DNA of 64,000 bases from Deinobacterium chartae (GTDB lineage Bacteria; Deinococcota; Deinococci; Deinococcales; Deinococcaceae). The DNA is taken from assembly GCF_014202645.1 (NCBI RefSeq), contig NZ_JACHHG010000006.1, forward strand, positions 1-64,000, written 5' to 3'. Below the pieces are notes generated by a model that had not been told where the DNA came from, did not search any database, and saw only the letters and a program-made list of their open reading frames with translations. Both the position numbers and the translations under genes were made by a program. This document shows positions 38,494 to 45,813 of the stretch, one piece after another; positions within the stretch are counted from its first letter, which is position 1, and each line of letters begins with the position of its first letter.

Positions 38494-39266
38494 GTGCTGG
38501 CCGGTCTGGAAAACGCGTCGCGGATATTGGGCCGGCCCGCCTTGCCCTGCTCAATACGGGCGCTGTCGAGGCCACCACGCTGACCGAGTGCCTGGCCGTG
38601 GATTTTGCGGCCCTCATGCACGCCGCCCTTCCCGAGATCGGGGAAGATGCCAGGGCAGCGATGCAGCATGCGGCTGGAGAAGGAATTTCCCGCCGCATGA
38701 CCCTGGCTGCGCGCCTCATCCATGAACGGTACGGCATGGCGGCCTTGGACGAGCTACGCAGCCACACGTCCGACACGGTGCGCGGTTGGGCGTGTTTCAC
38801 CATCGGCGCGGCCGAGAACATGACTCTTGCCGACCGAATTGCCGCAATCCGCCCCTTTGCCGACGATCCTCATTTTGGAGTGCGGGAATGGTCGTGGATG
38901 GCCGTTCGCCCGCATATCGCCGCCGACCTCGACAACGCCCTTGAGCTGCTCAGCGGCTGGACGGCCGAAGCGTCCGAGCGGCTACGGCGCTTCGCCAGCG
39001 AAGCGACCCGGCCGCGTGGCGTGTGGTGCGCCCATCTCGGCCCGCTGCGGCGATCGCCTGAAATGGCGCTGCCACTCCTGGAAGCGCTCCAGGCCGATCC
39101 TGCCCCCTATGTGCAGGACTCTGTTGGCAACTGGCTGAACGATGCCAGCAAGGACCGGCCCGCTTGGGTGCAGTCGCTGTGCGCCCGCTGGTCCGTCGAA
39201 AGCCCCACGCCCGCAACCGCCCGAATCTGCAAACGCGCCCTGCGTTCTATCACCCGCAAAGGCTGA
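38490..39266 (+). CDS. DNA alkylation repair protein (HEAT-repeat, AlkC/AlkD-like)
   Basis: The 258-residue protein is built of HEAT-like helical repeats and matches the alkylation-repair family (COG4335 type). Landmarks are SDTVRGWACFTIGA, DDPHFGVREWSWMAVRPHI, RRFASEATRPRGVWCAHLG, YVQDSVGNWLNDASKDRPAWV and the final SPTPATARICKRALRS. Related AlkC/AlkD enzymes excise alkylated purines without base flipping. The start overlaps the MarR stop (ATGA), so the pair is one transcript. The gene has no CTCGAG hexamer over 777 bp, unlike nearly all neighbours, which suggests recent acquisition. Confidence 0.86.
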   Translation: MSAGRSGKRVADIGPARLALLNTGAVEATTLTECLAVDFAALMHAALPEIGEDARAAMQHAAGEGISRRMTLAARLIHERYGMAALDELRSHTSDTVRGWACFTIGAAENMTLADRIAAIRPFADDPHFGVREWSWMAVRPHIAADLDNALELLSGWTAEASERLRRFASEATRPRGVWCAHLGPLRRSPEMALPLLEALQADPAPYVQDSVGNWLNDASKDRPAWVQSLCARWSVESPTPATARICKRALRSITRKG

Positions 39267-39728
39267 CATCCGAGAAGAGCGCGCCCACGATCTGACCGAA
39301 CTCTATTCTCCGAAACCCGCACGGCTGGCACTCGACCAGAACGGCCACCGCCAGTTTTTCGGGGCCATCGGCTCCGGTATGCAGGCCCCGTCGTCCCTCG
39401 AGGTGGAGGCAGTGGCCTTGGGCGCAACCGGCGCGGCAACCCGGCATGCTGCACCGCAAAAATTCTGCGCGATCCGGCGTGTCCCGATGCAATAAACGCC
39501 CCGAGGTCGGGCATGGCCGCTTCGGGATGGCATGATGATTTCGAGACGCTCCGTGCGACCGGCCCGGGCGCCGAGCTGACCGGCCATCTTGCGCCGCTCG
39601 CCGCCCTGTAGCGCGCGCACACAACCCGGAAGCCGCAGGGCATGGTATCGATACCTCGCAAAATGCCCTGAAAACTGGGTGATGAACCATACCTGTCCGT
39701 GCCAGAAGGCGCCCAACCGAAGAACAAA
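39267..39728. other. Gap after alkD without a supported gene
   Basis: About 460 bp hold no convincing gene. Base composition resembles the alkD region. A 32-codon frame at 39513-39611 ends in a compact amphipathic segment (WHDDFETLRATGPGAELTG) and could be the tail of a lost gene; I cannot identify it. A 12-bp palindrome GGTATCGATACC lies at 39642-39653. This may be debris at the edge of an acquired segment. Confidence 0.4.
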
Positions 39729-39750
39729 AAGCCCGCAATGACGCGGGCTT
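39729..39750 (-). terminator. Terminator after guaA
   Basis: On the minus strand AAGCCCGC (39750-39743) pairs with GCGGGCTT (39736-39729), 6-nt loop, followed by TTT from 39728. It lies about 36 nt beyond the guaA stop. Confidence 0.88.
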
Positions 39751-39785
39751 AGAGTGTTGCGTGCCTGTGCGTGCCAGACGCCCGG

Positions 39786-41303
39786 TCACTCCCACTCGAT
39801 GGTGGCGGGCGGCTTGCTGGTAACGTCGTAGACCACGCGGTTGATCTCGTGCACCTGGTTCACGATGCGGTTCGAAACCGTCTCGAGGAACTCGTAGGGC
39901 AGCCGCGCGAACTCGGCGGTCATGCCGTCGATCGAGGTGACCGCGCGCAGCGCGGCGGTGTAGCCGTAGGTGCGGTAGTCGCCCATCACGCCCACCGACT
40001 GGATGGGGGTAAGTACGGCCAGCGCCTGCCAGACCTGGTCGTACAGGCCGAACTCGCGCAGACCCGAAATGAACAGGTCATCCACCCGCTGCAAGATGTC
40101 GAGCTTCTCGCGGGTCACCTCGCCCAGAATGCGGATTGCCAGACCCGGTCCCGGGAACGGATGACGCATGCGGATCGCCTCGGGCAGGCCCAGCAGGGCC
40201 GCGACCTCGCGCACCTCGTCCTTGAACAGGTAGCGGAAGGGCTCGACCAGCTTGTACTGCAAGTCCTCGGGCAGGCCGCCCACGTTGTGGTGGCTCTTGA
40301 TGTTCGCCGCACCCTCGCCGCCCGCCGACTCGATCACGTCGGGGTACAGCGTTCCCTGCGCCAGGAACTCGAAGGGGCCGTACTTCTCGGCCTCGCGGTC
40401 AAACGCGCGGATGAACTCGCGCCCGATGATCTTGCGCTTCTGCTCCGGATCACTCACCCCGGCCAGGGCCGAGAGGAACTGCTCCGAGGCGTCCACGGTC
40501 ACCAGGTTGACGCCCAGCGGGCGCAGCGCGCTCTCGACCTGCTCGCGCTCGCCCAGCCGCAGCAGGCCGTGGTCAATGAACACGGCGGTGAGTTGCTCAC
40601 CGATCGCGCGGGCCAGCAGCAGGCCCAGCGTGGACGAGTCCACGCCGCCCGAGATCGCCAGCAGCACCCGGCCACTGCCGACCTGGGCGCGCACGCTCTC
40701 GATCAGCTCGTCCACGATGTGCTGCGGGGTCCAGTCGCGCGCCGCACCGCACACCTCGAGGAAGTTCTCGAGCAGGCGGATGCCCTTGGGGGTGTGGACC
40801 ACTTCCGGGTGAAACTGCATGCCGAAGCGGCGACGCTCGACGTTCTCGATGGCCGCGACCGGGGTGTCCTCGGTCGCGGCCACGACCTCGTAGCCTCCGG
40901 GCAGCGAGGTCACCGAATCCGAGTGGCTCATCCAGGCCACGAACTCGCCACTCACGCCCTGAAACAGCCGTCCGCCGTAGCGGGTCAGCTCGGCCTTGCC
41001 GTACTCGCGCTTACCCACGCGCTCGACCGTACCCCCGGCCTGCTGCGCCAGGAACTGCATGCCGTAGCACACGCCCAAGATGGGCAGGTCGCTCTCGAGC
41101 AGGCGCGGGTCGGGGTGCGGCGCGCCCTCGTCGTAAACGCTGCTGGGTCCGCCCGAGAGCACCACGCCGAGTGGGTTCTGCTCGAGGATCCGCTCCATCG
41201 GCGTGGTGCCGGGCAGGATCACGCTGTACGCCCCTAGCTCTCGAAACCGCCGGGCGATCAGGCGGGTGAACTGGCTGCCGAAATCCAGAATGACGATGCT
41301 CAA
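39786..41303 (-). CDS. guaA: GMP synthase (glutamine-hydrolysing)
   Basis: GuaA aminates XMP to GMP. The 505-residue protein has an N-terminal class I glutamine amidotransferase domain with the nucleophile Cys79 in [10 protein letters not shown] and the catalytic His in MQFHPEVVH. The ATP-pyrophosphatase domain carries the PP-loop [13 protein letters not shown], and the dimerisation domain includes [18 protein letters not shown] and ends in KPPATIEWE. Length is typical of a single-chain bacterial enzyme. It is followed by an intrinsic terminator. About 94 nt separate it from the pseudokinase-PEGA gene upstream on the same strand. Confidence 0.98.
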   Translation of the reverse strand: MSIVILDFGSQFTRLIARRFRELGAYSVILPGTTPMERILEQNPLGVVLSGGPSSVYDEGAPHPDPRLLESDLPILGVCYGMQFLAQQAGGTVERVGKREYGKAELTRYGGRLFQGVSGEFVAWMSHSDSVTSLPGGYEVVAATEDTPVAAIENVERRRFGMQFHPEVVHTPKGIRLLENFLEVCGAARDWTPQHIVDELIESVRAQVGSGRVLLAISGGVDSSTLGLLLARAIGEQLTAVFIDHGLLRLGEREQVESALRPLGVNLVTVDASEQFLSALAGVSDPEQKRKIIGREFIRAFDREAEKYGPFEFLAQGTLYPDVIESAGGEGAANIKSHHNVGGLPEDLQYKLVEPFRYLFKDEVREVAALLGLPEAIRMRHPFPGPGLAIRILGEVTREKLDILQRVDDLFISGLREFGLYDQVWQALAVLTPIQSVGVMGDYRTYGYTAALRAVTSIDGMTAEFARLPYEFLETVSNRIVNQVHEINRVVYDVTSKPPATIEWE

Positions 41304-41397
41304 AACTGCCTCCGTGAACGCGGGCCCCGGCGAGGAACCTGGGGGCCCGACTGTCAGCGCATTATAACCAGTGGCCCGCGCCGCCGGACGACCCGGC

Positions 41398-42879
41398 CTA
41401 GGGCAGCTCGATCTCCACCGGCTGCGCCTGGGCTTCGGGCAGTTTCAGCGTAAAATTCTGCGGCTGGTACCCCTCGAGGCTCACCTCGAGGACGTATTCG
41501 CCCCCGGTGGCCGGAAAGCGGATCGGGCCGGGAATCAGACCGAGCAGATCTCCGGGGCGGTAGAAGCTGTCGCGAGGCGCGGACTTGACCAGCAGCCGGG
41601 CCTGCGCGGCGACCGGGCGACCACCTTTGACCAGCTGGAACTGCACCACGCAGCACTCCTGGGTCACCGCAGCGGGCGGCGCGGGGCGCAGGGCCAGCCA
41701 GGCCGCTACGCCGCTGAGCAGGGCCACCACGCCGATCAGCGCCGCCCAGTGGCGCCAGGAGAACCCGGCGCGGCGCGGCGCAGGGGGAGCCTTGACCTGC
41801 CGCCAGGTATGGTCCTCTTCCCAGCCGATGCGCAGCACCCGCGCTCCGGCGTCGCCGCGCGGGCCGTCTCCCAGCGCGTGGCCGGGCGTGGCCGGCTCGG
41901 GCGCCTGGACCTGCGGCGATTTGCGGCGTTTGGGGGCAGCGATCACGGTGACGCCCTCGTCCACGTCCTCCAAGGCAGGCAGCTCGGGCACAGGCGTCTG
42001 CGCAGGCTCCTGAGGCCCGGTTTCCGCACGTTCCAGAACCGACACCCTTTCCGGAACAGGTACGGCGGCCTGAGGCTCCGGCCGGTCCGCTGGCAGCGCC
42101 GGTTCAGCCGGGTTGCTGGAAGCGACCGGATCCGGGTCCGGCAGGATCACGATCATTTCGGGCTCGGACGGCCGCACGGCCTCCTGACCGGGCAAGTCAC
42201 GGGGCAGGTCCGGAACGACCTCGTAGGCCGGAAGCGAGGCGGGCGGGGGGGCCTCGAGGGCCGCTTCGGGCGCGGCACTCTCCTCGGCCGCTCCGGTCTC
42301 GGGCATGCGGGGCTCGGGCGGCACGGTCAGGGGCAGCGCTTCGGGCGCGCGGGTCGGCAGCGCCGGAGCGAGCTGCGCGCCAAGCTCGGTACGCAGCGGT
42401 TCCGGAGCGTGCTCGACTCCGCCCAACAGCTCGGCCACCAGCTCGGCCAGTGCCGCGAGGTCCGAGGAAACCTGACCGTCCCAGGGCAGGCCCGCGCCTC
42501 CGAGCAGCGCGGTCTCACCGTCCCACCAGATCTGTGGGCGCAGCACCCGGCCGTGGGTCTGGCCCTGGCCGTGCAGTTCCTCGAGCGCGTCTTTGAGCTG
42601 GGTCCACACCGCGCAGGCAGCGTCGGGTGGCAGGCGTTCGGGCAGCGGCCTGAAGCCGGGCGGCAGCGCGTAAGCCGCGTAGGTTTCCTCACCCTGCGTA
42701 CCGACCTCGAGGCGTTCGGCCAGCGCGGGGTGCTCGGGCGGTTCGGGGGGCAAGGCCAGGCCCTCGGGCAGGGCATAAATCAAGACGGGCATGCCGGTTA
42801 CCCGGTCAACACCCGAAAAAGTGCGGATGGGGCCCGAGTCCACAGCGCGTGAGGCCACGTATGGACCGTAGGGATTCAC
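41398..42879 (-). CDS. Pseudokinase-like, single-pass membrane protein with C-terminal PEGA domain
   Basis: The 493-residue protein has three parts. Residues 1-160 resemble a Ser/Thr protein kinase stripped of catalytic residues: [38 protein letters not shown] lines up with the HRD-to-DFG stretch but has THGR and GGAG. A long proline- and glutamate-rich linker follows. One membrane helix ([21 protein letters not shown]) lies near residue 375, then a PEGA domain at the C-terminus ([39 protein letters not shown]). This suggests a sensor or envelope scaffold with a degenerate cytoplasmic kinase and an external PEGA domain. The start is GTG 42879, 6 nt after a TATAAT box. Confidence 0.78.
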   Translation of the reverse strand: MNPYGPYVASRAVDSGPIRTFSGVDRVTGMPVLIYALPEGLALPPEPPEHPALAERLEVGTQGEETYAAYALPPGFRPLPERLPPDAACAVWTQLKDALEELHGQGQTHGRVLRPQIWWDGETALLGGAGLPWDGQVSSDLAALAELVAELLGGVEHAPEPLRTELGAQLAPALPTRAPEALPLTVPPEPRMPETGAAEESAAPEAALEAPPPASLPAYEVVPDLPRDLPGQEAVRPSEPEMIVILPDPDPVASSNPAEPALPADRPEPQAAVPVPERVSVLERAETGPQEPAQTPVPELPALEDVDEGVTVIAAPKRRKSPQVQAPEPATPGHALGDGPRGDAGARVLRIGWEEDHTWRQVKAPPAPRRAGFSWRHWAALIGVVALLSGVAAWLALRPAPPAAVTQECCVVQFQLVKGGRPVAAQARLLVKSAPRDSFYRPGDLLGLIPGPIRFPATGGEYVLEVSLEGYQPQNFTLKLPEAQAQPVEIELP

Positions 42880-42885
42880 GGCCTG

Positions 42886-42891
42886 ATTATA
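42886..42891 (-). promoter_or_regulatory. -10 box TATAAT for the pseudokinase-PEGA gene
   Basis: A perfect TATAAT on the minus strand ends 6 nt before the GTG start at 42879; leaderless arrangement. Confidence 0.6.
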
Positions 42892-42966
42892 TGCTCAATC
42901 GGCCCCTGGGATGACCGCGGTCTCACAAAGAGCATGAGAAAAACCGGGCTTTTGTAACACTGCTCC

Positions 42967-42995
42967 TTGCCCGCGCAGTGCTGCGGTGATAGCTT
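42967..42995 (+). promoter_or_regulatory. mrp promoter (TTGCCC / TAGCTT)
   Basis: TTGCCC (42967-42972) and TAGCTT (42990-42995) are spaced by 17 bp; the ATG follows 7 nt after the -10 box. Confidence 0.5.
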
Positions 42996-43002
42996 GGCGC
43001 AT

Positions 43003-44064
43003 ATGTCCCCTGCTCTGACCCAAGACGCCGTGATGCGTGCACTCGGCGGCGTCAACGACCCGGAACTGCACCGTGATCTCGTCTCGCTTGGCATGGTTGG
43101 CCGAGTGGAGGTAGACGGTCTGAAGGTGACGGTGCGGATCGTGCTCACCACCCCGGCCTGCCCCCTCAAGGCGACCATCCAGCGCGATGTGACCGCCGCG
43201 ATCACCGCCCTGGAACCCGGCGCTCACGTCATCCTCGAGTGGGACGCGATGGTGCGTGCGCCGGAACGTCCGGCCCTGCCGGGAATCAAGCACGTGCTGG
43301 TGGTGGGTTCGGGCAAGGGCGGCGTGGGCAAGTCGTCGGTGGCGACCAACCTGGCCGTGGCCCTGGCGCGTGCCGGAGCCCGGGTGGGACTGATGGACGG
43401 CGACATCTACGGTCCGAGTGTCGCCCACATGATGGGCGAACCGGGCGGACGGGTACGTGCCAACGAGGAGCGCAAGATGCTGCCGCTCGAGCGTCACGGG
43501 GTAAAGTTCCTGTCGATGGCCAACCTGGTGCCGCCCGGACAGGCGCTGGTGTGGCGCGGTCCCATGCTGCACTCGGCGATTCAGCAGTTTCTCAAGGACG
43601 CCGCCTGGGGCGAGCTGGACTACCTGATCGTGGATCTGCCTCCCGGCACCGGCGACGTTCAGCTCTCGCTGTCGCAGACCGTGAACGTAACCGGCGCGGT
43701 GATCGTGACCACCCCGCAGGACGTGGCCCTGATCGACGCGGCGCGTGCGATCGACATGTTCCGCAAGAACAACGTGCCCATCTTGGGTCTGATCGAAAAC
43801 ATGAGCTACTTCGTCGCTCCGGACACCGGTGCGCGCTACGACATCTTCGGGCACGGCGGCGGCAAGGCCAAGAGTGCCGAGCTGAACCTGTTCTTCCTGG
43901 GCGAAGTTCCCATTGACCTCGAGCTGCGCGCCGCCGGAGACGCGGGCGAGCCGGTGGTCGCCTCTCACCCGGAGAGCGCTTCGGCCCGGGCCCTGCGCAT
44001 CGTGGCCGAAAACCTCGCGGGACGGGTCAGCGTGCAGAGCCTCAGCGCGCTGCCGATGGTCTGA
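43003..44064 (+). CDS. mrp: Mrp/ApbC-family Fe-S carrier ATPase
   Basis: Mrp proteins carry and deliver iron-sulfur clusters. The 353-residue protein has an N-terminal MIP18/DUF59 domain (DAVMRALGGVNDPELHRDLVSLGMVG, TTPACPLKATIQRDV) and a P-loop ATPase domain with the deviant Walker A GKGGVGKSSVATNLA, DGDIYGPSVAHM, and IVDLPPGTGDVQLSL. The CxxC motif that usually follows ENMSYF is absent; the text here is FVAPDTGARYDIFG. Cluster binding at the dimer interface, if it occurs, must use other ligands. ATG 43003 gives a leaderless start. A SufR-like regulator and a 2H phosphoesterase gene follow closely. Confidence 0.93.
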   Translation: MSPALTQDAVMRALGGVNDPELHRDLVSLGMVGRVEVDGLKVTVRIVLTTPACPLKATIQRDVTAAITALEPGAHVILEWDAMVRAPERPALPGIKHVLVVGSGKGGVGKSSVATNLAVALARAGARVGLMDGDIYGPSVAHMMGEPGGRVRANEERKMLPLERHGVKFLSMANLVPPGQALVWRGPMLHSAIQQFLKDAAWGELDYLIVDLPPGTGDVQLSLSQTVNVTGAVIVTTPQDVALIDAARAIDMFRKNNVPILGLIENMSYFVAPDTGARYDIFGHGGGKAKSAELNLFFLGEVPIDLELRAAGDAGEPVVASHPESASARALRIVAENLAGRVSVQSLSALPMV

Positions 44065-44068
44065 GCGT

Positions 44069-44749
44069 ATGACCACGCTGCGCGCCCCGGAAGCTCCGCC
44101 CCTGCCGGCCCCGCTCGGTCTGGGCGACGGAACCAAGTCGCGTCTGCTGTCGCTGCTCAAGTCGCGTGGTCAGGCCACCGCCCAAGAACTTGCCGACGCG
44201 CTGGGCGTCTCGATTCCGGCAACCCGGCGTCACCTGTGCGACCTCGAGGGGGCGGGGATGCTCGAACTGTCGATCGAGAAACCCTGTGGGCGCGGACGGC
44301 CCCAGCACGTCTACCGCCTGACCGCGCGCGGCGAATCCACCTTCCCCAAGAGCTACGCAACCCTGTGCGTGGACATCTTGCGCCACCTCGAGGAACTGTA
44401 CGGCAGCGGCTCGGTGCTGGCGGTCATGAGTGCCCGCGAGAACAAGCTGTACGAGGCCTGGGCACCGCAGGTATCCACGCTGCCGACGCTGCGCGAGCGC
44501 CTCGAGCGCCTGACCGCGCTGCTGTGCGAGGCGGGCTATCAGGCGCGCATGACCGAACGCGCCCTGGGAAACGGCGAGGTGACGTTCTACCTCGAGCAGG
44601 GCAACTGCCCGAGCCTGAGCGTGGCGCGCGAGTACCGTCAGCTGTGCAGCGCCGAGCTGGAGCTGTACGCGCGGCTGCTGGGCGCTCCGGTGGTGCGCGA
44701 GACCCAGATCGCCGCCGGTGCCGCGAGCTGCCTGTACCGGGTGGGCTGA
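44069..44749 (+). CDS. SufR-like (Fe-S-binding) winged-helix regulator
   Basis: The 226-residue protein has an N-terminal winged helix (KSRLLSLLKSRGQATAQELADALGVSIPATRRHLCDLEGAGML, then the wing RGRPQHVYRLTARGE). The C-terminal domain carries Cys residues placed as in SufR: YLEQGNCPSLSVAREYRQLC, and AGAASCLYRV at the end. SufR represses Fe-S assembly genes when it holds a cluster. It starts 4 nt after the mrp stop, so an Fe-S role for both is consistent. No suf operon lies in the window. The promoter it controls could be that of mrp itself. Confidence 0.82.
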   Translation: MTTLRAPEAPPLPAPLGLGDGTKSRLLSLLKSRGQATAQELADALGVSIPATRRHLCDLEGAGMLELSIEKPCGRGRPQHVYRLTARGESTFPKSYATLCVDILRHLEELYGSGSVLAVMSARENKLYEAWAPQVSTLPTLRERLERLTALLCEAGYQARMTERALGNGEVTFYLEQGNCPSLSVAREYRQLCSAELELYARLLGAPVVRETQIAAGAASCLYRVG

Positions 44750-44750
44750 C

Positions 44751-45278
44751 TTGAAGCCGAGGTCCGGGCTGTACGGCCTGGTCAGCTGGCCTCCCGAGGC
44801 TGCCGCGCGCTGGATCGAGGACTTCCAGCGCCGCCACGGGGTGGTCGGTTTCGGACCACCGCACCTGAACCTGCGCTCGCCTTTCGAGTGGGAGGGCGAC
44901 CCGGCAACGCTGGCCGAGAAGGTGCGCGCAGCCCTGAGCGGAGCGCGACCGGTCCTGGTGCGCGGAACCGGCTGGCACCGTTTCCCGACCACGCTGTTTT
45001 TGGGCATCGAACAGACCCCGGAACTGTACGACCTGCACGCGCGGCTGATGCAGATCGGCGGCGAGGCGTACGCGGGCCTGGACCACTCCAAGTACGTTCC
45101 GCACGTCACGGTGGCGCTGGGAGTGCTGCCGTGGTACCAGCAGACGCTGTGGACGCGCGCCCTGCGCGAGACCCCGCCCGAACTGAACTGGACGGTGGAC
45201 CGCCTGACCCTGACGCGCGAGGACAGCGCCGAACTGATCGAACTCGAGGAGTTTCGCTTCGACGGCGACTCGGAGTGA
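44751..45278 (+). CDS. 2H-family phosphoesterase (2'-5' RNA ligase-like)
   Basis: The 175-residue product has the two His motifs of the 2H phosphoesterase fold: PPHLNLRSPF near residue 37 and VPHVTVALGVLP near residue 112 (the second in its standard HxT form, the first with Asn in place of Ser/Thr). Such proteins open 2',3'-cyclic phosphates or handle 2'-5' linkages in RNA; the substrate is unproven. I read the start as TTG 44751, right after the regulator stop codon. A longer ATG start at 44718 would overlap it by 32 nt and adds no family sequence. Confidence 0.78.
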   Translation: MKPRSGLYGLVSWPPEAAARWIEDFQRRHGVVGFGPPHLNLRSPFEWEGDPATLAEKVRAALSGARPVLVRGTGWHRFPTTLFLGIEQTPELYDLHARLMQIGGEAYAGLDHSKYVPHVTVALGVLPWYQQTLWTRALRETPPELNWTVDRLTLTREDSAELIELEEFRFDGDSE

Positions 45279-45290
45279 CGCCGGACGCGC

Positions 45291-45683
45291 CTAGGCCCCG
45301 GGCTGGTTGATCATATGAACCGCCGTACGGGCCAGGGCGGCGTACACCTCGCGCTGCAAGTCGGGCTCGAGGTCGCTCGCCTCGAGGGCGGCGTGCATGC
45401 AGGCGAGCCAGGCGCGCGCCTGGGTCTGGCCGATCGGGAAACGCATGTGCCGCATGCGCAGGCGCGGATGGCCGTAGCGCTCGAAGTACAGCGGCGGCCC
45501 ACCGAAAAACCCGGTCATGAAGGCTTCTTGCCGGTCGATGGTCTCGCTGAGGTCCTCGGGAAACAGCGGGGCGATGTCGGGGTTAAGGGCGACCCGGGCG
45601 TAGAAGTCCTCGAGGAGCCGCCGCAGCCGGACGGCTCCGATTCGGTCGTACAGGGTGGCGTACTCGATCGGCTGCAATTGCAT
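45291..45683 (-). CDS. Truncated haemoglobin, group II (trHbO-like)
   Basis: The 130-residue protein has the short 2-over-2 globin pattern: YDRIGAVRLRRLLEDFYARVALNPDIAPLF, then FMTGFFGGPPLYFERYGHPRLRMRHMRFPIG, where the His of RHMRFPI is the proximal haem ligand, and ARAWLACM with the Trp typical of group II. Such globins bind oxygen or nitric oxide. A TAAGAT -10 box ends 6 nt before the ATG. It converges on the 2H phosphoesterase gene with a 12-nt gap and diverges from the BTAD regulator. Confidence 0.92.
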   Translation of the reverse strand: MQLQPIEYATLYDRIGAVRLRRLLEDFYARVALNPDIAPLFPEDLSETIDRQEAFMTGFFGGPPLYFERYGHPRLRMRHMRFPIGQTQARAWLACMHAALEASDLEPDLQREVYAALARTAVHMINQPGA

Positions 45684-45689
45684 GCGTTC

Positions 45690-45695
45690 ATCTTA
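45690..45695 (-). promoter_or_regulatory. -10 box TAAGAT for the truncated haemoglobin gene
   Basis: TAAGAT on the minus strand ends 6 nt before the ATG at 45683; leaderless arrangement. Confidence 0.5.
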
Positions 45696-45801
45696 AAGCG
45701 CCTGGGCTGGCAGATCGTGACCTGGTGCGGCGTTACGGTTGGCCCATCCGGCGCACTCCGGCTCGTCCAGATGACGGAGCGGTAACGAGCGAACGCGGTG
45801 C

Positions 45802-45807
45802 TAGATT
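45802..45807 (+). promoter_or_regulatory. -10 box TAGATT for the BTAD regulator
   Basis: TAGATT ends 6 nt before the ATG at 45814; leaderless arrangement. Confidence 0.55.
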
Positions 45808-45813
45808 AGAAAG

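Noticed and set aside
39142-39495. Open frame overlapping the end of alkD
   Set aside because: It overlaps alkD in another frame, has no ribosome site or family motif, and its composition is that of a shadow.
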